Source of the DNA: Adiantum capillus-veneris
Taxonomy: Eukaryota; Streptophyta; Polypodiopsida; Polypodiales; Pteridaceae
NCBI GenBank assembly: GCA_014529385.2
Contig: CM043970.1
Coordinates: 45,846,279 to 45,910,278, forward strand
Reading direction: 5' to 3'
DNA: 64,000 nucleotides
Below are positions 1 to 7,634 of the stretch, piece after piece. The notes under the pieces are model-generated. The model did not search any database. It saw only the letters and a program-made list of their open reading frames with translations, and was not told the origin of the DNA. Each line of letters opens with the position of its first letter. Position 1 is the first letter of the stretch. The position numbers and the translations under genes were made by a program.

Positions 1-1733
1 CTGAAACTTTTTCATATTTTTTTGAGCTACGAGCTGTGAGCTATGATTTTATTAGTGGACCCCAGTTTTCCCATGCTATGCAGCCACACTCTCTCTTCCA
101 CTTTATCATTTTCCTCTTTCACACACACACTTCTCCACTCATCATCCCCACCTCTCTCACCACTCCTCTCTGCACCCTACTCACCTTCTCCTCAACCTTG
201 AAGAATAAGAGAAACCATGGTGAACTCATACCTCCCACACACAATTCCATTCCAAAATTGACCACCTAGTCTCATTTTTCCTCCTCCAAATTACCCATAT
301 CTATCAAAAAAACCACAAAATTCAGCCTCTTCTCTTAAAAGACAGCATCATGGTGGTTGATTACTCAGCTTCAATTACCTTGTCTCTCAAGGAAGGTCAA
401 GAGTGGAGAAAAAATGTACCGTCAAAGCTAGTGGACCGTCAACAAGCGTCAAAATTGGCCCTACTCAAGACACTTGGAGCATCAACCTTGTAAGAAATCC
501 ACCTTTTCTTACCTCTTAAGAGTTTTTCTTCCTTATTTGTATCCTACATGGATACTCCCATTGTAAATATCCAATTCCATTTGTAAATTAATACTAACTC
601 TACTAGCACTAACCCACTATGAAAAGTCCTATCACCTCCATTTCTCTCCTCTCTCTTTCCCCACCAACTTCTTGATAATTCCAAGCAAAAGAAATTAGAT
701 AAATTGCTGAAAATCTAACCCAACCATGGTTAGAGGAGTAACCCTAGCCTTCAAAATTGCTATAAAAGGAGGGTGTAGCTAGCACAAAAAGGGGGGAGAA
801 GAAAGAGCACTATGCTATAGCTTGAGAAGCCAAGCTCAACCTCTTGAGAAGGAGCTCTTGAGTGAAATCTCATTGGCATTAGGCATATGTATGTGTTGTA
901 TTAGGGGTGATTAGCAAGGGAACTCTATGCCATTGTAAGAGAGAGTGATCATTAAATTGAGAGTAGGAAATCTATCATTTCTCCTACTAGAGTAAGCCCA
1001 ACATTTGTTGAATCAAGGAGGGTGAATTTGGACTAAGCATGGATACCTTGTCTCCCTTCCAACGTGAAGTCATGGACAATAACGATGTGTAAGTGTCTTG
1101 GTGTTTTATTTAAGTTCTTGATAGCTTGTCTCCGGGTATTGTTATCAATTTAGCCATAAATCCCACATGCTGTAAGAGGGCGACAGGGTGGAGAGGACTC
1201 CCTTGGCCTTAAGACAGTGATTGGGGTGGCTTTTTTCTTGTGATGTGTTGTGGTGTAATTTACTCAGGCTATGTTGAACAAATACTAATCTCACTTTGAT
1301 TGGTCATGACAGATTTGTAAGAAGGCATTAGTGCAACAAGCACCCCCTTCCCCCTTCTCTCTCTTTCTTACATATATATATTTATGTTTGCTTGATCATT
1401 AACGATACACTTCAAAGCAGCCCGAGCACCATCTCTCTCTCTCTCTCTCTCTCCCTCTCTCTCCCTCTCTCGTGTTTTAGTGTGTGAGAGTGTTCCATTG
1501 GTGTTAGGGTTAGTGTCAATTCCTTGCTTGTTTGTGGGTTGCTCTAACGATTCTCCTCTTTTGCGTCCTAGTTCGCTCTTAAACTAGGTGGTGCCCCTTG
1601 TGTAGTTGGGATTTGGCTGGGGTTTTGTTGTTTTGGTTTGTGTTGTGTTGTGCCCCAGCCCCATTGAGCAGGACGGGAGCCTTGAAGGATGTCTAGAGGT
1701 TGCTCTTCTTGTTGCCCGCCCCGGATCGCTTCA
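1..1733 (+). repeat. E1 5' LTR (3' portion only)
   Basis: Direct repeat of 8590-10328, ending in CTTCA just before the primer binding site. It holds a TATA box at 761-768 and a CT microsatellite at about 1432-1470. Short apparent ORFs inside it have no supporting features and are ignored. Confidence 0.93.
761..768 (+). promoter_or_regulatory. TATA box of E1 5' LTR
   Basis: TATAAAAG in the LTR, about 970 bases before the LTR end. It is conserved in the other LTR at 9350-9357. Transcription would start about 30 bases downstream and run through the leader and gag. Motif seen, use inferred. Confidence 0.6.
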
Positions 1734-1736
1734 AAT

Positions 1737-1752
1737 TGGTGCCCCCACGGAG
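1737..1752 (+). other. E1 primer binding site (atypical)
   Basis: Three bases after the LTR end (CTTCA, position 1733) comes TGGTGCCCCCACGG. A tRNA primer site begins with TGG, complementary to the tRNA CCA end. This one is neither the initiator-Met form TGGTATCAGAGC used by E2 nor the Asp form TGGCGCC seen at 39219. The matching tRNA is not identified. Confidence 0.65.
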
Positions 1753-1809
1753 GATCGGCTTGTGTATGTTTTGTGAAGGCTCAACCTTTAGCATAATCAA
1801 GTAGCTTGC

Positions 1810-2022
1810 ATGAATCACGAGAATTTGTATGATCCCTTCATTCCCATTGCAAGGCAAAAGGTACACATAATTGTTAGTACTAAGTTGCAATTTCAGCGAG
1901 TAATTCGTAGAATTTTAGGTCCTCTTAGGTTGGTAGAGATAAACGCATCAATAAATCCTTTTATTTTGCCTCTCATTAGGTACGACCTTAGTTTGGACGT
2001 CTATATTTTTGTTTTGTTTTAA
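1810..2022 (+). CDS. E1 leader ORF A (70 aa, unknown)
   Basis: Small ATG-started ORF in the E1 leader, 73 bases after the primer site and ahead of gag. I do not recognise a domain. Its last 43 residues align without a gap to those of leader ORF B (2044-2262), with about 22 identities by hand count, including GxxR, EI, AS, NP, ILPLI, Y and DV-IF-L. At least 12 of the identical residues use different synonymous codons, which is what selection on protein sequence would produce. It is hydrophobic and basic with no clear signal peptide. It could be a leader peptide, a translational control ORF, or one half of an old duplicated coding segment. Function unknown. Confidence 0.5.
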   Translation: MNHENLYDPFIPIARQKVHIIVSTKLQFQRVIRRILGPLRLVEINASINPFILPLIRYDLSLDVYIFVLF

Positions 2023-2043
2023 GAATTAGGTCATGCATAGACC

Positions 2044-2262
2044 ATGGATAATGGCCCAGGAATACAGGTTTTTCCCTTTCATTTCACTCCACACATTAGA
2101 CTAAACATTGCAATTAGTAGAAAAATCCATTTTCAACAACTTATGGTATTCATGTTTGGTGCCCAAAGAGTAGGAGAAATTCTCGCGTCACCAAACCCTG
2201 TCATTCTACCTCTTATTGATTATCATAGTTCATTTGATGTGAATATTTTTATTTTGTTGTAG
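2044..2262 (+). CDS. E1 leader ORF B (72 aa, paralogue of ORF A)
   Basis: ATG-started ORF 21 bases after ORF A and 84 bases before the gag ATG. It shares about half its C-terminal 43 residues with ORF A and ends at the same aligned position, with stop TAG against TAA. The pair therefore looks like an ancient in-tandem duplication kept in frame. There is no known domain, zinc finger or transmembrane pattern that I can defend. Placement between primer site and gag recalls the extra upstream ORF of some Tat/Ogre elements, but that ORF is much longer. Function unknown. Confidence 0.5.
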   Translation: MDNGPGIQVFPFHFTPHIRLNIAISRKIHFQQLMVFMFGAQRVGEILASPNPVILPLIDYHSSFDVNIFILL

Positions 2263-2346
2263 AATAGATTGCAATTTAGAAAATATTATTGTGTAAATCT
2301 TTTAAAGAAAGAAAAAACAAAAACGCGTCACTTTGAAATCAATTCA

Positions 2347-4074
2347 ATGGAGAGCCAACGCCAAATGTCTGGATATCCTCTTTTCTTTGGAGAGCCTGGA
2401 GAGGATGCAGAATTATTTCTAGCGAATTTCAAGATGTCTTGCCGTATCAAGAGGATAGTAACTGATCAAGAACGTGTAGAAATGTTTGAGGTGGTCCTTA
2501 GAAAAGATGCTAGCACTTGGTTTGACTCTTTGCCTGAGGAAGTTAAAGGGAATTACACGGAAGTTTTGAATCGTTTCAAGAAATACTTCTTTGATCCCCA
2601 AAACACTCAGAAATTATGGCAAGACATTGTTTCTCATAAGAAAAAAGACTTAGATGACTACTACTTGTACAAGCAAGAGTTCCTACGTCTTTGGGCTCTA
2701 TGGATACGAAATGTTGCTAACCCTTGTGATGGTGCAGAATTTCTAAAGAAGGAGAGGTTCATAGCCGGACTCTTTCGTGACCTTAAGGTAAAAGTTGAGG
2801 CGGGTGCACCTGCTACCTTTGATGCAATTGAAACTAGGGCTGCTGAGAAATATAGGAAACTCAAGTGCTTAAGGGGGGAGGTTCCAATAGAAGGTCTTAG
2901 ACCCAAAGGTAAGTCACAAGCATCAACATCTAAGGAGCTTCCTGAGGTAACGGCGGAAGTGATTGAGAAGTTAAATGAATCTTTAAGCAGCTTTTCAATT
3001 CACCTTGCACAAGCCGTAGGTCCAAAGGGACAAGCAAAGAAGTTTGAAGAGCGAGACCCACGACATAGGAGAGTCTTGCAATGTTGGAATTGCGGAGAGT
3101 CTGGACATGGGATGTATAATTGTCCTTGGCCCTGTGGAGAGCCAGGGAGACCTAACTTGAATTACCCAGTGATGAATGCAGGAGAAGGAGCTGGTCAACA
3201 ACCAAGGCTTCTACAAAGGCCAAATGGACCAAGACCACCTCCACAAGGGGTAGAAGGAGTTCCACCTTTGCTAGATCCAAATGTGCATGTGGTAGAGGTG
3301 AAAAATTCAAATGAGGTCGACATGGAAGCCAATGGCATTAAGCGTGGCCGAGGAAAAGGTAAAGAGAAAGAAGGAGTCACATCACAGAGTGACCATGGAC
3401 AAGGCAAGAAGGCAAAGGAAACCAAGGAAACCAAGAGGACTCGACGTCGTATCAACCTCCAAGACTTCCCTCTTGGACATGGTATGGCTCCGTACAACTT
3501 GTTGGAAGACATGAGAGGTAAGGGTCCTGATATTTCATGGCCTCAATTTCTTGCATTATGTCCACAAGTTAGGAGGGATTTAACAAGGGCAGTTAGCACT
3601 AGGAGAAAGGTAAAAGAGAGTGTGCCTGTTGTAAAAATTGCACAAGCTGAAATGAATGAGGACATTACACCGGTGCTAGACTGTTACATCAAAGGAAGAT
3701 TGGTTAGGAAAGGTCTAGTGGATGGGGGTGCACAAATTTGCATCATGACAGAGGGACTCATGCAAAAACTAGGCATGCACATCCATGAGACACTTGAAAT
3801 TAAGGTCAAGATGGCAAACAATAGCAAGGCTAGGTGCGTAGGCATTTGTAAAAATGTTTTTGTGGAGGCCTTTGGCATTAAGAAGGCAGTGGATTTCTAT
3901 GTCATGTCTACCAAAGGAAATGGTTACCCATTTATCCTAGGGAGACCATGGCTAATGAAAATGCGAGCTTTGCAGGATTGGGAGAGTGGGAAATTAATTT
4001 GTAGGAATGACAATCATAAGAAGGTTGTCTTTGACATGAAGGAGCAACGCCAAGAGGAGCTCCATGAAGAATAA
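2347..4074 (+). CDS. gag-pro: E1 gag-protease polyprotein
   Basis: 575 codons from the first ATG of the frame (2347); the frame is open 26 codons further upstream without an ATG. Residues about 1-215 are a retrotransposon gag-type capsid region. A CCHC zinc knuckle (CWNCGESGHGMYNC, bases 3082-3123, residues 246-259) would bind RNA. A basic, Lys/Arg-rich linker follows. The C-terminus is a retroviral-type aspartic protease, with the active-site loop VDGGA near residue 459 (bases 3718-3732) and the flap-side signature ILGRPWL. The usual D-S/T-G triad reads D-G-G, so activity is uncertain. It ends in TAA, with a second TAA two codons later, before pol in the same frame. The role would be particle assembly and polyprotein cleavage. 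Confidence 0.9.
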   Translation: MESQRQMSGYPLFFGEPGEDAELFLANFKMSCRIKRIVTDQERVEMFEVVLRKDASTWFDSLPEEVKGNYTEVLNRFKKYFFDPQNTQKLWQDIVSHKKKDLDDYYLYKQEFLRLWALWIRNVANPCDGAEFLKKERFIAGLFRDLKVKVEAGAPATFDAIETRAAEKYRKLKCLRGEVPIEGLRPKGKSQASTSKELPEVTAEVIEKLNESLSSFSIHLAQAVGPKGQAKKFEERDPRHRRVLQCWNCGESGHGMYNCPWPCGEPGRPNLNYPVMNAGEGAGQQPRLLQRPNGPRPPPQGVEGVPPLLDPNVHVVEVKNSNEVDMEANGIKRGRGKGKEKEGVTSQSDHGQGKKAKETKETKRTRRRINLQDFPLGHGMAPYNLLEDMRGKGPDISWPQFLALCPQVRRDLTRAVSTRRKVKESVPVVKIAQAEMNEDITPVLDCYIKGRLVRKGLVDGGAQICIMTEGLMQKLGMHIHETLEIKVKMANNSKARCVGICKNVFVEAFGIKKAVDFYVMSTKGNGYPFILGRPWLMKMRALQDWESGKLICRNDNHKKVVFDMKEQRQEELHEE

Positions 4075-4167
4075 TCTTAAAGTGAGACGGAAGAAGGTTG
4101 GACCGATAGCACTTCAGAAGAAGAAAGTAGCAGCAGCATTACTGAAGAGGAGTCTTCCATCGAAGTC

Positions 4168-6789
4168 ATGGGGGTAAGGTTTAAGCCAAGCAACCAAGAG
4201 ACCTCTTGTCAAGGCTTGGAGGAGGTAGGTCCTCAAGAGAACGAAGGTGTTCAAGATGAAGGGATGCTGGAAGGTATGCTATCAACAACACTTACAAAGG
4301 ATGAAAGAGAGGAGTTCAAATGTGTGCTAAGGAAGTTTCCTAGGCTTTTTGCTAAAGACTACACCGACGTGCGTGGGGTAGATGTTGTTCAACACAAGAT
4401 TGAGTTAAAGCCCGAGGCCACACCTAAAGCTCAGAAGCTACGAAGGCTAGGAGTTATAAAGGAACGGGCTCTACTCAAGGAGTTAAGAAAGCTTCTAGCA
4501 GCAGGTTTTATTTATCCAGTGGAGAATTCAGAGTGGGTCTCTCCTGTTGTTGTCACTCCTAAGAAAAATGACAAGTGGAGGGTGTGTGTGGATTACCGTC
4601 CCCTCAATGAGGCAACAAAAAGAGATCACTTTCCCCTCCCATTCCAGGATGAGATACTAAATGAGGTAGTTGGTCATGAGAAGTACACTGTGTGCGATGG
4701 TTACTCAGGTTACTTTCAAATAGGGATTGCATTGGAGGATCAATTGAAAACAACCTTTATCACTCCTTGGGGTTGTTATGCTTTTAGAGTCATGCCATTT
4801 GGTCTGACAAATTCTCCTACAACATTCCAACGTTTCATGAATATGGTGTTTCAAGCATTCTTTGGAAAGTCAATTAGGGTGTTCATTGATGATTTCTGTA
4901 TTTATAGCTCAAAATCATTGCATCTACAAAGGGTAGAAGAAGGTTTAAAGAAGCTCTACGACATGGGAGGTCAACTCAACCCCGACAAGTGCCACATAGG
5001 TGAGGATGAAGTGATCTTGCTCGGTCACAAGGTTTCCTATAAAGGCATTGAGGTGGATCCTTCAAAGGCAAAGGCTCTTATTGAGCTCCCATCACCGAAG
5101 AGTCTTAAGGAGGTCATCTCTTTCATTCAGAAGGTGAAGTATATGTCACGCTTCATTCACTTAGCCTCGGAGTTACTTCACCCTTTGCAAAAGTTGACAC
5201 AACAAGTAGAATTTGCATGGTCTGATGAGCTTGAAGAGTACTTTTGTAACATTAAAGCCATTTTGTCAGAGCTACCAACACTCATGCCTCCTTGTTGGGA
5301 GTACACATTCTTTGTTAGCTCTAGTGCTGGGAAAGAAACAATTGGTGCAGTTTTGCTACAACAAGATCCCTATAGTACCAGGATGCGGCCCATCTACTTT
5401 GCTAGTAGGGTCATGAATGCTTTGGAGAGAGATTACACGGAGGCAGAACTCATGATGCTTTCTCTCATGTTTGCGATAAGGAAGTTTAGATCCTACTTGC
5501 TCCCAAAACCTTTTGTAATCCTCACCGCAGAGAATTTGTTCCCTTGGGTGTCATCTCAAATGAATCTTAGTACTAGGATCTCAAAGTGGATTATGGAGTT
5601 GCAAGAGTTTCAATACTCTTTCAAGGTAGAAGATAGTGTGCGTGCACAATTGGCAGGGATTCTCACTTATAGGGTGCATGAAAAGGAGATTAAGGTGCCT
5701 GAAGTAAAGACCCTACCATTGCCACCACCAAAAAGTATTCCTAATGCTTTTACCTTGTTCTTTGATGGAGCTTTTCGTCGAGCCACAGGAAAAGCAGGGG
5801 GAGGGCTAGTGTTGCTCAACCCAAGTGGAGAGGTGGTCATGAAAGAGAAGTTCAATCTACCAAGTTCAGCTAGCAACAATGAAGCAGAATATGACACACT
5901 ACTTCATGGTTTAAAAATATGCATTGGCCATGGTATACAACGTCTCATGGTAAAAGGGGATACACTTCTCATTGTGAAGCAGATTTTAGGCATTTGGGCA
6001 TGCAAAAATGAAAGACTAAGGGCCAAAGTTCATACCATCCGTAGGCTATTTAATCAATTTGAGGAGGTGCAATTATATCATATTCCTAGGAAACAAAATG
6101 AAGATGCTGATTTACTTGCACAACAAGCCGTTGCATGTGTAAAGAAAGAAGTGCAGGTCATCATGGTGGCGGCTGCTGTGAAGCAACCGAGGTACCAGGG
6201 ATTGGAGTCATTGGCTCCCATCATTGGCTACATTTTGGAGGGTGAGTTTCCACCAGACTTCACAAAAGCTCAGAAGAGGAGACTCATGAAGAAGGCAAGC
6301 ATTTACCTCTTCCTAGAAGGCTCCCTCTATCAAAGAGGGAAGGATAAAGTGTGCAGAAGAGTACCAACTATCGCGGAAATTCCAGCCATTCTAAAAGGTT
6401 TGCATGAAGAGGCATGTGGTGGTCATTTTTCCCAAGAATTAACTGTGAAGAAGATTTTGCTTGCGGGCTATGTTTGGCCAAGTCTACATGTGGATGTCCA
6501 ACATTGGTGTAAAAGTTGTCACAATTGTCAGGTAAATGGGAATAGAAGATTGATTTATGGTCCAAGGAAAATCGTGCTTGCAAATGGACCCTTTGAAAAG
6601 TGGGGCATTGATGCTATGGGTCCTCTGCCTAGGACAAAAAATGGTAAACTCTACATTCTAGTGGCTGTAGACTATATGACTAGGTGGGTGGAAGCACAAA
6701 GTGTGGCAAAGGTAAATGAGGGGACAGTGAGCAAATTCGTCTACACTCACATTTGTTGTAGATTTGGCACACCTTTGTCCAGGGTTTAG
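4168..6789 (+). CDS. pol: E1 pol: RT, RNase H, second RNase H, integrase N-terminal half
   Basis: First ATG at 4168; the frame is open from 4081, straight after the two gag stops, so expression may need readthrough or splicing. Domains in order from 4168: a linker; reverse transcriptase (about residues 95-290) with the catalytic FIDD at bases 4882-4893; the classical RNase H region (about 370-480); and a second RNase H-like domain starting at FFDGAF (Asp at 5764) with the NNEAEY and KGDT motifs (about 530-665). Next come the HHCC zinc finger of integrase (HEEACGGH, then CHNC, about 6400-6530) and the first integrase Asp (GIDAMG, 6610). The frame stops at TAG 6787 just after FGTPL, before the second catalytic Asp. 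Two RNase H domains place it in the Tat lineage. Confidence 0.9.
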   Translation: MGVRFKPSNQETSCQGLEEVGPQENEGVQDEGMLEGMLSTTLTKDEREEFKCVLRKFPRLFAKDYTDVRGVDVVQHKIELKPEATPKAQKLRRLGVIKERALLKELRKLLAAGFIYPVENSEWVSPVVVTPKKNDKWRVCVDYRPLNEATKRDHFPLPFQDEILNEVVGHEKYTVCDGYSGYFQIGIALEDQLKTTFITPWGCYAFRVMPFGLTNSPTTFQRFMNMVFQAFFGKSIRVFIDDFCIYSSKSLHLQRVEEGLKKLYDMGGQLNPDKCHIGEDEVILLGHKVSYKGIEVDPSKAKALIELPSPKSLKEVISFIQKVKYMSRFIHLASELLHPLQKLTQQVEFAWSDELEEYFCNIKAILSELPTLMPPCWEYTFFVSSSAGKETIGAVLLQQDPYSTRMRPIYFASRVMNALERDYTEAELMMLSLMFAIRKFRSYLLPKPFVILTAENLFPWVSSQMNLSTRISKWIMELQEFQYSFKVEDSVRAQLAGILTYRVHEKEIKVPEVKTLPLPPPKSIPNAFTLFFDGAFRRATGKAGGGLVLLNPSGEVVMKEKFNLPSSASNNEAEYDTLLHGLKICIGHGIQRLMVKGDTLLIVKQILGIWACKNERLRAKVHTIRRLFNQFEEVQLYHIPRKQNEDADLLAQQAVACVKKEVQVIMVAAAVKQPRYQGLESLAPIIGYILEGEFPPDFTKAQKRRLMKKASIYLFLEGSLYQRGKDKVCRRVPTIAEIPAILKGLHEEACGGHFSQELTVKKILLAGYVWPSLHVDVQHWCKSCHNCQVNGNRRLIYGPRKIVLANGPFEKWGIDAMGPLPRTKNGKLYILVAVDYMTRWVEAQSVAKVNEGTVSKFVYTHICCRFGTPLSRV

Positions 6790-7606
6790 AAAGGGATTGC
6801 TCACAGAAGTCTGTGAAGAACTTCGCATTCTACATCGTCACAGTACACCCTACTATCCCCAATCAAATGGTTTGGTAGAAAAAGCTAATGGTGTCATTGC
6901 AGGCATCATTAGAAAGATGGTGAAAAATAAGACAAAGTTGTGGGATGACTTCTTGGATGGTGCCTTGTGGGCGTATCGAACCACATATAGGGAAGCCACG
7001 GAGTTCACACCATTTCACTCGGTCTATGGTCAAGAGGCTTTACAGCCAATTGAGCTAAACATTCCAACAATGCGACTTCATGGCAAATCAGCACAAGATG
7101 ATCAAGAAGCATGGATGGATCGACTTCTTACCTTAGCTGAGCTTGAGTGGAAAAGAGAAGCAGCATACGAGTGCTATAAGAGGAAAGCCACACAGACAAA
7201 GGAGAAGCTTGACAAGAAACTGAAGGACAAAGGCATCAATGAAGGAGATCTTGTGCTAAGGTATGACAATCGAATCGATAATCGTTTTGATGCCAAATTT
7301 GAAACAAGATGGCAGGGGCCATACATAGTCAAGAAGGCTTTCAATTCAAGTTACTATCAACTTATGGACTTGAATGGGAAAGAGCACTCCAGGAAGGTAA
7401 ACGGCTATCGCTTGAAGCCTTACTTGAGTCGCCTTCTACCAAAGGATCTACCAAAGATCTGTCCAAAGGCCGCTGTCTCATGTAAGTATTGTTACATGAA
7501 GCATGAGTGTAACTCCAGCCAAAATTCTGAGGGGCCTAACAATGAAGATCTCGTCAAGGACTTTGAAGCACTCTCTTTGGAAAAGATTCTCTATGATGGT
7601 ACATGA
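6764..7606 (+). pseudogene. E1 integrase C-terminal half, out of frame
   Basis: Continues the integrase in another frame from about 6782: GFRKGLLTEV, then HSTPYYPQSNGLVEKANG with the third catalytic residue Glu, then a helical region and a GPY/F-type end (RWQGPYIV near 7310-7330). Relatives have about seven residues containing the second catalytic Asp (SDRG type) between FGTP and the GF of this segment. Here those are absent, so a small deletion has removed the Asp and shifted the frame. The carboxy end has no chromodomain, and its last 50 residues are unassigned. The pol product would lack integrase activity unless supplied by another copy. Confidence 0.85.
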
Positions 7607-7621
7607 ATATACCATCATCCT

Positions 7622-7630
7622 AGGGGAGGG
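7622..7630 (+). other. E1 polypurine tract
   Basis: AGGGGAGGG, four bases before the TGATAG that opens the inferred 3' LTR. It would prime plus-strand DNA synthesis. The position fixes the LTR start. Confidence 0.7.
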
Positions 7631-7634
7631 CTAA

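Noticed and set aside
1735-1752. tRNA genes
   Set aside because: Only short tRNA-complementary primer sites occur. I saw no cloverleaf with A and B box promoters in the window.
1810-2262. Leader ORFs as fragments of gag or of the Ogre ORF1
   Set aside because: Neither matches gag motifs, and both have clean ends and homology to each other. Kept as separate small ORFs of unknown function.
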